NCBI GenBank assembly: GCA_963809795.1
Contig: CAWELN010000008.1
Coordinates: 186,001-250,000, forward strand
DNA: 64,000 nt
Direction of reading: 5' to 3'
From: DASUAS01 sp963809795
GTDB taxonomy: Bacteria; Actinomycetota; Acidimicrobiia; IMCC26256; DASPTH01
The notes beneath the pieces were generated by a model. That model was given only the letters and a program-made list of their open reading frames with translations. It had not been told where the DNA came from and made no database searches. Below, piece after piece: positions 30,752 to 39,120 of this stretch (position 1 is the stretch's first letter; every line of letters begins with the position of its first letter). Position numbers and translations under genes: made by a program.

Positions 30752-30943
30752 GATTCGCCGACCGAATCGGCGCCGCTGACAGCGAATCGCCGACCGAATC
30801 GGCGCCGGTGACATCGAATCGCCGACCGAATCGGCGCCGGTGACAGCGAATCGCCGACCGAATCGGCGCCGGTGACATCGAATCGCCGACCGAATCGGCG
30901 CCGGTGACATCGAATCGTTGGGCGATTCGATCCCAGGTGAAAA
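30752..30943. repeat. 32-bp tandem repeat array (five units plus one diverged)
   Basis: Units begin at 30752, 30784, 30816, 30848 and 30880, exactly 32 bases apart, and are nearly identical. A diverged sixth unit is at 30912-30943. Each unit carries the 7-mer CGAATCG/CGATTCG twice, then GGCGCCGGTGACA. The units alternate ACAGC and ACATC at their ends. Unit 6 ends in an inverted repeat, ATCGAATCG/CGATTCGAT (30909-30931). The 32-base period is not a multiple of three and all frames give shifting low-complexity peptides, so it is non-coding. It makes up most of the 361-base gap 30703-31063 and lies 33 bases before a promoter box of the winged-helix gene. Confidence 0.9.
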
Positions 30944-30975
30944 GACCGGTAGGTGGGGTCTCCGCCCGGGATTGC

Positions 30976-30998
30976 GTGTCACACCGCCGCGGCATGCT
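30976..30998 (+). promoter_or_regulatory. GTGTCACACC promoter box of the winged-helix gene
   Basis: GTGTCACACC (30976-30985), then 9 bases, then TGCT (30995-30998), the same arrangement as upstream of the DUF222 gene at 467. A start of transcription near 31005 would give a leader of about 60 bases containing AGGAGG before the GTG at 31064. Confidence 0.4.
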
Positions 30999-31063
30999 GG
31001 CACCACCCGCCGCAACTTCGCAGTCGTTCTTCCCCGATCGTCGTCGGCCAGGAGGAACGAACG

Positions 31064-31579
31064 GTGCCCACTCATCAACGTCGTCTGCTGCGGTATCGCG
31101 ACCGACCCGCGCTGTTGGAGCGCCAACAGCATCTTTCGGACGCCGCCGCCGCGATCGATGCGCAACAGCGTTCACTCGCCGCACAGTTCGGCGAGATCCG
31201 CCACGAGCTGGTGTCGCTCCGAGAGCGCCTGTGGCCCCGTCGGCCGGGCCGCGCGCTGCGGAACGTCCGACGTCCGCGAGTGGGCGGCCCGCCACCCATT
31301 CCGCCGCCGGCGCCGACGGCCGTGCCGGTCAATGGACGCGACCTCCGGTACGCCGCGCTCGGCGTCCTCGTGCGCGCCGGCACACCCATGTCGCTGCCCG
31401 AGATCCACCGGGCGTTGCACCTCAGCGGGTATCGGATCGCGGGACAACGCGCGGTGAAGCGCCTCGGCGACGCGCTCGCGTACGAGTGCACCAAGGGGCG
31501 CGTGGTGCGCGTCGCGCGTGGCACCTACGCGCTCGGCGAGCTCTCGCCGGCGCGGCGGCGACGCGCCCGGGCGACCTAG
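31064..31579 (+). CDS. coiled-coil / winged-helix DNA-binding protein
   Basis: 171 residues from GTG 31064, with AGGAGG at 31050-31055. Residues about 15-52 (LLERQQHLSDAAAAIDAQQ and following) have the heptad pattern of a coiled coil, probably for dimerisation. A basic and proline-rich linker follows. Residues about 93-160 look like a winged helix: AALGVLVRAGTPMSLPEIHRAL, RAVKRLGDALAYEC and RVARGTYALG resemble HARE-HTH/DprA-type domains. The stop TAG overlaps the stop of sucD on the other strand by two bases. Position beside the 32-bp array suggests the array as its target, an untested inference. Confidence 0.65.
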   Translation: MPTHQRRLLRYRDRPALLERQQHLSDAAAAIDAQQRSLAAQFGEIRHELVSLRERLWPRRPGRALRNVRRPRVGGPPPIPPPAPTAVPVNGRDLRYAALGVLVRAGTPMSLPEIHRALHLSGYRIAGQRAVKRLGDALAYECTKGRVVRVARGTYALGELSPARRRRARAT

Positions 31580-32460
31580 AGCTTGGCGACCACCTGGGCC
31601 ATGAGCTCCCCGGCCTCGGTGGGGTTGAGGCCCACCTCGACGCCGGCGTCGCGCAACGCTTCCATCTTGGCCGCCGCGGTCCCCTTGCCCCCGGACACGA
31701 TGGCGCCGGCGTGGCCCATCTTCTTCCCGGGCGGCGCGGTCACGCCCGCGATGTACGAGGTGACCGGCTTGGTCATCGACGACTTGATGAAGGCGGCGGC
31801 CTCTTCCTCGGCCGAGCCACCGATCTCGCCGATCATCATCACCGCCTTGGTCTCGGGGTCGGCCTCGAACGCGCGTAGGCAGTCGATGAAGCTGGTGCCG
31901 GGTACCGGGTCGCCGCCGATGCCGACGCAGGTGGTGACACCGATGTCCTTCTGCTGCAGCTCGTAGAGCGCCTGGTAGGTGAGCGTGCCCGAGCGGCTCA
32001 CGATGCCGACCGGGCCGCCCGCCTTGGCGATGTGCCCGGCGGTGATGCCGATGTTCGCCTTCCCGGGGCTGATGATGCCCGGGCAGTTGGGGCCGAGCAG
32101 CCGGGTGTCGGGGAAGTCCCGCCGCAACTTGTTGAAGAACCACGCCTCGTCGTGGGCGGGCACCCCTTCGGTGATGCACACGATGAACGTGATGCCGGCC
32201 TCGGCCGCCTCGATCACCGCGTCCTTCACGCCCGGCGCGGGGATGAAGATGCACGACGCGGTGGCGCCGGTGGCCGCGATCGCATCACCGACGTTGGCGT
32301 ACACCGGGATGCCGTCGACGTCGGTCCCCGCCTTCTTGGGGCTGGTGCCGGCGACGACCTGGGTGCCGTAGTCACGGTTGAGCAGCCCGTAGAAGCGGCC
32401 CTGCGATCCAGTGAGACCTTGGTAGACGACCTTCGTGGTCTCGTCGACGAAGATGCTCAT
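31576..32460 (-). CDS. sucD: succinate-CoA ligase, alpha subunit
   Basis: 294 residues. VVYQGLTGSQGRFYGLLN is the CoA-binding start, LLGPNCPGIISPGKANIG the central motif, GIVSRSGTLTYQ the CoA site. His250 in GKKMGHAGAIVSGGKG is the phosphorylated histidine. The ATG overlaps the sucC stop (ATGA), so the subunits are translationally coupled. The enzyme converts succinyl-CoA to succinate with formation of ATP or GTP in the TCA cycle. Confidence 0.96.
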   Translation of the reverse strand: MSIFVDETTKVVYQGLTGSQGRFYGLLNRDYGTQVVAGTSPKKAGTDVDGIPVYANVGDAIAATGATASCIFIPAPGVKDAVIEAAEAGITFIVCITEGVPAHDEAWFFNKLRRDFPDTRLLGPNCPGIISPGKANIGITAGHIAKAGGPVGIVSRSGTLTYQALYELQQKDIGVTTCVGIGGDPVPGTSFIDCLRAFEADPETKAVMMIGEIGGSAEEEAAAFIKSSMTKPVTSYIAGVTAPPGKKMGHAGAIVSGGKGTAAAKMEALRDAGVEVGLNPTEAGELMAQVVAKL

Positions 32461-33608
32461 TTGGCGATGCCTCCGGCGAGCTCGACGGCCGTGCGGGCGG
32501 CGTCGAGCATGGTGGGCTGGAGCTGCAGCCGGTCGGACAGATGAGGTTCGAGGATCTTGCGGCCCTCGTCGGCGTTGGTGCCGTCGAGCCGGATCACGAT
32601 CGGCGCGTCGATGTGGACCCGGTCGAGCGCCTGGACGATCCCGTTGGCGACCTCTTCCCCCTTGGTGATGCCGCCGAAGATGTTGATGAAGATCGAGCGC
32701 ACGTTGGCGTCGCTCACGATGACCCCGAGCGCGCCCGCCATCACGTCGGCGTTGGCGCCGCCCCCGATGTCGAGGAAGTTGGCCGGGCTGCCGCCCACCT
32801 GGTTCACGATGTCGACGGTGCTCATCGCCAGGCCCGCTCCGTTGGCGATCACCCCGACCGATCCCTCGAGGCCCACGTACTGCAGTCCCTGCTGGTGAGC
32901 GAACTCCTCACGCGCGTCGCGCACCTGGGTGGCGTCGTAGTCGACGTAGTCCGGGTGCCGGAAGGTGGCGTTGTCGTCGAGCGTCACCTTGGCGTCGAGC
33001 GCGTGCACCCGGCCGTCCGGAGTGAGGATGAGCGGGTTGATCTCCACCAGGTCGGCGTCGCCCTCGACGTAGGCGCGGTACAGGTGCATCAGGATCTCGA
33101 CCGCGCCCTCGGTGGCCGCGGGGTTCAGCTTCGCCGCCGCCACCCACTCCCGGCACTGGGCCTCGCTGAGCCCGTCGACCGGGTCGACGTGGATGCGGGC
33201 GATGGCGTCGGGGTTCTCCTCCGCCACCTGCTCGATCTCGACGCCACCCTGCGCCGAGAGCATCCCGAGGTGCAGCTTGGCCGCCCGGTCGAGCGTGAAC
33301 GAGGCGTAGTACTCCTCGGCGATGTCGCTGGCCCGCTCGATCCAGACCACCTTGACGACGTGGCCCTTGATGTCCATCCCGAGGATGGCCTCGGCGTGGG
33401 CCTTCGCCTCGTCCGAGTTGGCCGCCAGCTTGATGCCGCCCGCCTTGCCCCGGCCGCCCACCTGCACCTGGGCCTTGACCACCACCGGGTAGCCGATGCG
33501 GTCGGCGACCTCCACCGCCTCCGGCACCGTGGTGACCGGTGCGCCGTCGGACACCGGGATGCCGTAGCGCGCGAACAGCTGCTTGCCCTGATATTCGAAG
33601 AGATCCAC
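32457..33608 (-). CDS. sucC: succinate-CoA ligase, beta subunit
   Basis: 383 residues from GTG 33608, chosen because DLFEYQGKQLFARYGIPV is the conserved N-terminus. A longer start at 33641 adds only 11 unrelated residues. The ATP-grasp part includes VVKAQVQVGGRGKAGGIKLA, then GDADLVEINPLILTPDG for metal binding. FLDIGGGANADVM and NIFGGITKGEEVANGI lie in the ligase part. It supplies nucleotide binding to the SucCD tetramer. Its 5' end faces the divergent gene at 33683 with 74 bases between. Confidence 0.95.
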   Translation of the reverse strand: MDLFEYQGKQLFARYGIPVSDGAPVTTVPEAVEVADRIGYPVVVKAQVQVGGRGKAGGIKLAANSDEAKAHAEAILGMDIKGHVVKVVWIERASDIAEEYYASFTLDRAAKLHLGMLSAQGGVEIEQVAEENPDAIARIHVDPVDGLSEAQCREWVAAAKLNPAATEGAVEILMHLYRAYVEGDADLVEINPLILTPDGRVHALDAKVTLDDNATFRHPDYVDYDATQVRDAREEFAHQQGLQYVGLEGSVGVIANGAGLAMSTVDIVNQVGGSPANFLDIGGGANADVMAGALGVIVSDANVRSIFINIFGGITKGEEVANGIVQALDRVHIDAPIVIRLDGTNADEGRKILEPHLSDRLQLQPTMLDAARTAVELAGGIAK

Positions 33609-33682
33609 GGGTGCGCATGGTGGTCGATCCAGCAGGCGCACACAAACCGGGGGATTCGCAGGCCGGGTGGTACACCTTTGCC

Positions 33683-34141
33683 GTGCCCGCCTCGCGATCG
33701 GACGCCAAGCTGCTCATCGTGGCGACCGGCGCCGTGGTGCTCGCCGGTGTGCTCGTCGCCGCGGTGCTGCTCCTCGCCACCGGCCGGGCGTCGAGCCCGA
33801 CGAAGTACCAGCCGTTCGACGCCGGCGTCGCGTCGTCGATCAAGCAGCAGCTGAAGGACGGTGGGCCCTACTTCGTGCCCGACCCGTTCGGGGGGAACCG
33901 CAACATCCTCCTCGCGTTGGAGAGCGGCAAGGTGGTGGCGCTGTCCGACATCGTGCCCGGGTCGAAGGACTGCCGGGTGCGGTGGCGGGGCTCGATCAAT
34001 TCCTTCGTCGACTGCCACGACGACAAGCTCAAGAGCACCGACCTCGAGCGGTACCGCACCGAGATCGGCCTCAGCGGCGCCAGCAAGGGTGAGCTGCTGA
34101 TCGACCTGCGGCACCGGGAAGCGGCGCCACCCGCGGCGTAG
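33683..34141 (+). CDS. hypothetical single-helix anchored protein
   Basis: 152 residues from GTG 33683; an ATG at 33617 would add 22 residues. After ASRSDAKL a membrane helix (LIVATGAVVLAGVLVAAVLLLA) anchors an outside domain containing YFVPDPFGGNRNILLALES, KDCRVRWRGSINSFVDCHD and ELLIDLRHR. The two cysteines, in KDC and VDCH, recall the shape of a Rieske-type fold (Cys before, Cys-His after), but the CxH pair of a true cluster ligand set is not complete. It may be a cluster-less relative or disulfide-bonded. No family was recognised with confidence. Confidence 0.6.
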   Translation: MPASRSDAKLLIVATGAVVLAGVLVAAVLLLATGRASSPTKYQPFDAGVASSIKQQLKDGGPYFVPDPFGGNRNILLALESGKVVALSDIVPGSKDCRVRWRGSINSFVDCHDDKLKSTDLERYRTEIGLSGASKGELLIDLRHREAAPPAA

Positions 34142-34146
34142 GCCGC

Positions 34147-36474
34147 TCAGGCGCTGATCTTCTCCAGCGGCGCCCAGGCCAGCAGCAGACGCTTCTCCCC
34201 CACGTCGCGGAAGTGCACGACCGCCTCGGCCTTGTCGCCGTCGCCGACCAGCTCGAGGATCACGCCCTCGCCGAACTTGTCGTGGCTCACGTCGTCGCCC
34301 ACCCGCAGGCCCAGGCCCTCCGCGCCCCGCGCGCCCGTGGGCCCGCTCGGGGCCGACGGCGCCGGACGCATGGCCGCCTCCGCCACCGCCTGGCGGTGCT
34401 CCACCGGGTCGCGCCGTCCCGACGACGTCCGCCGGCCCCGCTCGGCACCCGCGCCGAGCACGTGCGTCAGCTCCTCGGGGATCTCGGACAGGAAGCGGCT
34501 CGGCGGGTAGTAGTCGGTGGCGCCGAACAGCATCCGGCTCCAGGCATGGCACAGGTACAGGCGCTCCCGCGCCCGGGTGATCCCGACGTAGCAGAGCCGT
34601 CGTTCCTCCTCGAGCTCGTCGGGATCACCGAGGCTGCGGGCGTGCGGGAACACGCCGTCCTCCATGCCGGTGAGGAACACGACCGGGTACTCCAGCCCCT
34701 TGGCCGTGTGCAGCGTCATCAGCGTGACCGCGCTCTGGTCGCCACCGTCGCCCTCGGCGGTGTCGAGGTCGGTGACCAGGGAGATGGCCTCGAGGAACGC
34801 CTGGATGCGGGCCAGGCCCTGCGGGATGACGACGTCGCCGGTGGTGGTCTCCGCCGTGCCCACCCCGGCGATGCCGGGCAGGCCCGAGACGTCACCGGCG
34901 TCGAGCGCCTGGTCGAACTCGCGGCAGACGCCCACGAGCTCCTGGAGGTTCTCCACCCGGCCCCGGGCCTCGATCGACCGCTCGGCCTCGAGCTCGGCGA
35001 GGTACCCGGTCTGCTCGAGGATGGCCTCGACCGTCGGCGAGATGCCGCGCACCGCGACCTCCTCGAACTGGAACATGAGCTCGAGCAGGTCGTTGATGCC
35101 GCCGAGCGCCTTCCCGGTGACACCCGCGGCGACCCCGCGTGAGAGCGCGTCGCGGAACGTGATGCCGGCACCCTGCGCGTACGCCGACACCTTGTTGACC
35201 GACGTGTCGCCGACCCCGCGCTTGGGCGTGTTCACCACGCGGCGCCAGCTGACCTCGTCGTCGGGGTTCACCAGCGCCCGCAGGTACGCGAGGATGTCCT
35301 TGACCTCGCGCCGGTCGTAGAACTTCACGCCCCCGACCACGCGGTACGGCACCCCGGCGCGCACCAACGTCTCCTCGATCACGCGGCTCTGGGCGTTGGT
35401 GCGGTAGAAGACGGCGACGTCGCCGAAGCGGTAGTGCTCGGTGTCGACCAGGCGACCGATCTCGTGCACCACGAACGCGGCCTCGTCGTGCTCGTCCTCG
35501 GCGTGGTACCGCGTGATGAGCTCGCCACCGATCTGCTCGGTCCAGAGGTGCTTGGGCCGGCGCGCCGCGTTGTTGGCGATCACCGCGTTGGCCGCGTCGA
35601 GGATGCGCTGGCTCGACCGGTAGTTCTGCTCCATGACGATGATGGTCGCCTCGGGGAACACCTCCTCGAACTTCAGGAGGTTCCGGAAGTCGGCCCCGCG
35701 GAATTTGTAGATCGACTGATCCTGGTCGCCGACCACCATCACGTTGCGGTGCTCCTCCGTGAGCATCCGCACCAGCTCCCACTGCGCGACGTTGGTGTCC
35801 TGGAACTCGTCGACCAACACGTGGCGGAATCGCGAGCTCCACCGCTCCCGGGCGTCGGCGTGGTCGCGGAAGAGGTGCACCGTCTGCACCAGTAGATCGT
35901 CGAAGTCGAGCGCGGACGCCTCCAGCAGCCGGCGCTGGTACTCGCGGTACACGTCGGCGACCCGCTTCTCCGGCGGCGTGAACGCCCGGTCGGCGGCCTG
36001 CTCCCACGAGACCAGCTCGTTCTTCAGCGCCGAGATGGCTCCGTGCAGCCGGCGCGGCGGGAAGCGCTTCGGGTCGAGGTCGAGGTCGCGCCGCACGTAG
36101 TCGACCAGGCGGACGGCGTCGGCCTGGTCGTAGATGGAGAACGACGACCGGTAGCCGAGCACCGGCGCCTCGCGCCGCAGGATGCGCGAGCACATCGAGT
36201 GGAAGGTCGACACCCACATGCGCTGCGCGACCGGGCCGACCAGCTCGGCGACGCGCGTCTTCATCTCGCCGGCGGCCTTGTTGGTGAACGTGATCGCGGC
36301 GAGGCCGAACGGGGACACGCGCTGCTCGGCGATCAGGAACGCGATGCGGTGCGTGAGCACGCGGGTCTTGCCCGACCCCGCGCCGGCGATGACCACGATC
36401 GGCCCGTCGGGTGCGGACGCCGCCTCGCGCTGCACCGGGTTCAGACCCTCGAGCACCGCGTCCGACGAGATCAC
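34147..36474 (-). CDS. pcrA: UvrD/PcrA-type DNA helicase
   Basis: 775 residues from GTG 36474. The motifs of superfamily I run in order: LNPVQREAASAPDGP (Q motif), IAGAGSGKTRVLTHRI (Walker A), AAITFTNKAAGEMKTRV, LVDEFQDTNVAQWEL (Walker B), VVGDQDQSIYKFRGAD, MEQNYRSSQRIL, LMTLHTAKGLEYPVVFL and YVGITRARERLYL. The C-terminal 60 residues contain VGDDVSHDKFGEGVILELVGDG, the RNA-polymerase-binding Tudor-like tail of PcrA. It unwinds DNA 3' to 5' in nucleotide excision repair and removal of blocked complexes. Actinobacterial genomes often place it near sucCD, as here. Confidence 0.96.
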   Translation of the reverse strand: MISSDAVLEGLNPVQREAASAPDGPIVVIAGAGSGKTRVLTHRIAFLIAEQRVSPFGLAAITFTNKAAGEMKTRVAELVGPVAQRMWVSTFHSMCSRILRREAPVLGYRSSFSIYDQADAVRLVDYVRRDLDLDPKRFPPRRLHGAISALKNELVSWEQAADRAFTPPEKRVADVYREYQRRLLEASALDFDDLLVQTVHLFRDHADARERWSSRFRHVLVDEFQDTNVAQWELVRMLTEEHRNVMVVGDQDQSIYKFRGADFRNLLKFEEVFPEATIIVMEQNYRSSQRILDAANAVIANNAARRPKHLWTEQIGGELITRYHAEDEHDEAAFVVHEIGRLVDTEHYRFGDVAVFYRTNAQSRVIEETLVRAGVPYRVVGGVKFYDRREVKDILAYLRALVNPDDEVSWRRVVNTPKRGVGDTSVNKVSAYAQGAGITFRDALSRGVAAGVTGKALGGINDLLELMFQFEEVAVRGISPTVEAILEQTGYLAELEAERSIEARGRVENLQELVGVCREFDQALDAGDVSGLPGIAGVGTAETTTGDVVIPQGLARIQAFLEAISLVTDLDTAEGDGGDQSAVTLMTLHTAKGLEYPVVFLTGMEDGVFPHARSLGDPDELEEERRLCYVGITRARERLYLCHAWSRMLFGATDYYPPSRFLSEIPEELTHVLGAGAERGRRTSSGRRDPVEHRQAVAEAAMRPAPSAPSGPTGARGAEGLGLRVGDDVSHDKFGEGVILELVGDGDKAEAVVHFRDVGEKRLLLAWAPLEKISA

Positions 36475-36514
36475 TCCCGCATCGTACGCGTGTTCGGTCG
36501 CGCGACGAAGGTGT

Positions 36515-36775
36515 TCAGTCGCCCGAGGTGTCGGGCTGCAGCTCGAGCTCCTTGGTGGGCTCGGGCTCCTCCCGCCACGCCCGCAACAGCCGCGTGTGGT
36601 CGGCGTTGAGGGCGACGGTGAACGCCCCGGCGGCGTCGATCTCGAGCCCGAAGTAGGGCTGCCACTCGCTGTCGAGCGTGATCGACGAGGGATCGACCCC
36701 CCGCGGGAGGCGGCAGAAGCGCATCCGCTCGGTGTCGAACATCCAGGTGCTGTGGGCGGAGTCGATACGTCGCAT
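36515..36775 (-). CDS. small conserved hypothetical protein
   Basis: 86 residues from ATG 36775. It reads MRRIDSAHSTWMFDTERMRF, then CRLPRGVDPSSI, then WQPYFGLEIDAAGAFTVALN and an acidic tail. The aromatic-rich centre with ERMRFCRLPRG suggests a small structured protein found in other Actinobacteria, but no function is known to me. Starts further upstream are basic and lie in the spacer after fba. No membrane segment or metal motif. Confidence 0.6.
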   Translation of the reverse strand: MRRIDSAHSTWMFDTERMRFCRLPRGVDPSSITLDSEWQPYFGLEIDAAGAFTVALNADHTRLLRAWREEPEPTKELELQPDTSGD

Positions 36776-36824
36776 AGAGAGTCTGCTTACCCTAGCCGTG
36801 ACCCGCTGAGACTTCGAGAAGTGG

Positions 36825-37847
36825 TCAGCTGGCCGCCTTCTCCATGTCGGGCGTGTACGTCCCCGACCGGGCGGCGCTGTTGAGCTTGGCCCGGTGGAGG
36901 AAGGCATCGCGCCCGGCGTCGACGTTGGCGGACTCGCCCTTCCACGCCTTGAGCGCCGGCGCCTGCAGGGCCCGCCCGTAGGAGAAGCTCAGCTCCCACG
37001 GGTGGGGACCCAGCTTGTTCATGGCGTTGAGGTGGGCGGTGGCGAGCTCGTCGGACTGGCCGCCGGAGAGGAACACGATGCCGGGGACCGCGGCCGGGAC
37101 CATGGCGCGGAGGCACCGCACCGTCGCCTCCGCGACCTCCTCGACCGTCGCCTTCTGTGAGGAGCCGTAGCCGGGCATCACCATGTTCGGCTTGAGCAGC
37201 GTGCCCTCGAGGCGCACCCGCTGCACGTACAGGGCCTCGTACAGCGCGTCGAGCACGTCGGAGGTGACCTGGCCGGCGCGCTCGATGGTGTGCTCGCCGT
37301 CCATCAGCACCTCGGGCTCGACGATCGGCACGATGTCGGCCTCCTGGCACAGCGCGGCGTAACGGGCCAGCGTGTGCGCGTTCACGTCGATGCAGTCCGC
37401 GCTGGGAAGGGCGTCCGAGATCGAGTACGTGGCGCGCCACTTGGCGAAGCGCGCGCCCAGCCCGCGGTACTCGGCCAGTCGCTCGCGCAGTCCGTCGAGG
37501 CCTTCGGTGACCGTCTCACCCTCGCTGAGGGCGAGCGGCTTGGCACCGAGGTCGACCTTGATGCCGGGGATGATGCCCTGGTCCTCGAGCAGCTTCACCA
37601 GGAGGGTGCCGTCGGCCGCGGTCTGGCGGATGGTCTCGTCGAAGAGGATCACGCCGCTGATGTACCCCGAGATGCCCGTGGCGGTGAACAGCATCTCGCG
37701 GTAGTCGCGCCGGTTGCTCTCGGTCGACTCGGTGCTGATCGAGTCGAAGCGCTTCTTGATCGTGCCGCTGCTCTCGTCGGCGGCGAGGATCCCCTTGCCC
37801 GGTGCGACCAGCGCCGTGGCGGTGGCGGAAAGCGTGGCGATGTCCAT
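36825..37847 (-). CDS. fba: class I fructose-bisphosphate aldolase
   Basis: 340 residues from ATG 37847. GKGILAADESSGTIKKRF is the class I N-terminal motif. FAKWRA (Lys136) and VRLEGTLLKPNMV with the Schiff-base Lys219 mark the active site. PGIVFLSGGQSDELAT and PWELSFSYGRALQ complete the set. This is the metal-independent enzyme otherwise typical of eukaryotes and scattered bacteria, whereas most Actinobacteria rely on the class II zinc enzyme. It cleaves fructose 1,6-bisphosphate to DHAP and glyceraldehyde 3-phosphate. Confidence 0.95.
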   Translation of the reverse strand: MDIATLSATATALVAPGKGILAADESSGTIKKRFDSISTESTESNRRDYREMLFTATGISGYISGVILFDETIRQTAADGTLLVKLLEDQGIIPGIKVDLGAKPLALSEGETVTEGLDGLRERLAEYRGLGARFAKWRATYSISDALPSADCIDVNAHTLARYAALCQEADIVPIVEPEVLMDGEHTIERAGQVTSDVLDALYEALYVQRVRLEGTLLKPNMVMPGYGSSQKATVEEVAEATVRCLRAMVPAAVPGIVFLSGGQSDELATAHLNAMNKLGPHPWELSFSYGRALQAPALKAWKGESANVDAGRDAFLHRAKLNSAARSGTYTPDMEKAAS

Positions 37848-37870
37848 GGATCGGTGTCTCCTGGTCTCGG

Positions 37871-39031
37871 CTATCGGCCCATGCCGATGCCCTGGGCGCG
37901 CTGGAGCGCCTTGCCCTCGGTCTGCAGCGACGGCGCCACCATGACCTCGGCCTTCTGGAACTCCTTGAGCGACTCGTAGCCGGTGGTGGCCATCGACGTG
38001 CGCAGCGCGCCGAACAGGTTCAGCGTGCCGTCGTTCTCGTGCGCGGGACCCACCAGGATCTCGGCGAGGGTGGCACGGTTGCCGGCGCGCACCCGGGCGC
38101 CGCGGGGCAGCGTCGGGTGGAACGTGGCCATGCCCCAGTGGTAGCCGCGACCGGGTGCCTCGTACGCGGCGGCGAGCGGCGAGCCGATCATCACCGCGTC
38201 GGCGCCGCAGGCGATCGCCTTGGCGACGTCGCCGCCGGTGCGCATCCCGCCGTCGGCGATGACGTGCACGTAGACGCCGGTCTCGTCGAGATGACGGATG
38301 CGGGCGCCGGCGGCGTCGGCGATGGCGGTGGCCTGGGGCACGCCGATGCCGAGCACGCCGCGGCTGGTGCACGCGTGGCCGGGGCCGACGCCCACGAGCA
38401 CGCCCACCGCGCCGGTGCGCATGAGGTGGAGCGCGGTCGAGTACGACGCGCACCCGCCGACGATGACCGGCACCTCGAACTCACGGATGAACTTCTTCAG
38501 GTTGAGCGGCTCGGCCGTCTTCGACACGTGCTCGGCGGACACGACCGTGCCCTGGATCACGAGGATGTCGAGCTCGGCCTCGAGCACGTGCTTGGCGTAC
38601 TGCTCGACGCGCTGGGGCGTGAGCGACGCGCAGGCGACGACGCCGGCGTCCTTGATCTCCCGGATGCGACGGCCGATCAGCTCCTCCTTGATCGGCTCGG
38701 CGTAGATCTCCTGCATCCGCCGGGTGGCCTTCTCGTTCGGGAGCTCGGCGATCTCCTCGAACAGCACGTCGGGGTCGTCGTAGCGGGTCCAGAGGCCCTC
38801 GAGGTTGAGGCACCCGACGCCGCCCAGGTGGCCCATCTCGATCGCGGTGCGGGGCGAGAGCGCGCCGTCCATCGCCGAGCCCATCACGGGCAGCTCGAAC
38901 TTGAACGCGTCGAGCTCCCAGGTGATGTCGACGTCCTCCGGGTCGCGTGTCCGCCGGCTCGGGACGATCGCGATGTCGTCGAACCCGTAGGCCCGTCGCC
39001 CCGACTTGCCGATGCCGATCTCGACTTCCAA
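37871..39031 (-). CDS. guaB3: GuaB3 family IMP dehydrogenase-related protein
   Basis: 386 residues. The barrel starts YGFDDIAIVPSRRTRDPEDV, followed by LPVMGSAMDGALSPRTAIEM. The loop VGVGPGHACTSRGVLGIGVPQ contains the equivalent of the catalytic cysteine (GxGxxC-T-R), and HVIADGGMRTGGDVAKAIACGADAVMIGSPLA is the phosphate site. CBS domains are absent, as in the actinobacterial GuaB3 group, whose members lie beside guaB in many genomes. Some GuaB3 proteins have been reported to act as GMP reductase. IMP dehydrogenase activity is therefore not assumed here. It starts 88 bases after the Nudix gene's stop, with a hairpin in the gap. Confidence 0.9.
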   Translation of the reverse strand: MEVEIGIGKSGRRAYGFDDIAIVPSRRTRDPEDVDITWELDAFKFELPVMGSAMDGALSPRTAIEMGHLGGVGCLNLEGLWTRYDDPDVLFEEIAELPNEKATRRMQEIYAEPIKEELIGRRIREIKDAGVVACASLTPQRVEQYAKHVLEAELDILVIQGTVVSAEHVSKTAEPLNLKKFIREFEVPVIVGGCASYSTALHLMRTGAVGVLVGVGPGHACTSRGVLGIGVPQATAIADAAGARIRHLDETGVYVHVIADGGMRTGGDVAKAIACGADAVMIGSPLAAAYEAPGRGYHWGMATFHPTLPRGARVRAGNRATLAEILVGPAHENDGTLNLFGALRTSMATTGYESLKEFQKAEVMVAPSLQTEGKALQRAQGIGMGR

Positions 39032-39077
39032 CCCGGTACCTCCCGCAGCGGAGAAGCTCTCAGGTTACCCGGCGCCG

Positions 39078-39102
39078 CCACCCCCGACGGGTGTCGGGGT
39101 GG
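39078..39102 (-). terminator. stem-loop between the Nudix gene and guaB3
   Basis: CCACCCCCGAC (39078-39088) pairs with GTCGGGGTGG (39093-39102) with one bulged C and a short loop. It follows the Nudix stop at 39121 on the minus strand and precedes the guaB3 start, so it may separate the two transcripts. Confidence 0.45.
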
Positions 39103-39120
39103 GCGGAGAGGGCGGCCCGG

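Noticed and set aside
30752..30943. Reading the 32-bp array as CRISPR
   Set aside because: Repeats are contiguous without unique spacers, and no cas gene is near.
33683..34141. Rieske iron-sulfur protein
   Set aside because: One Cys and a later Cys-His are present, but not the CxH...CxxH ligand set.
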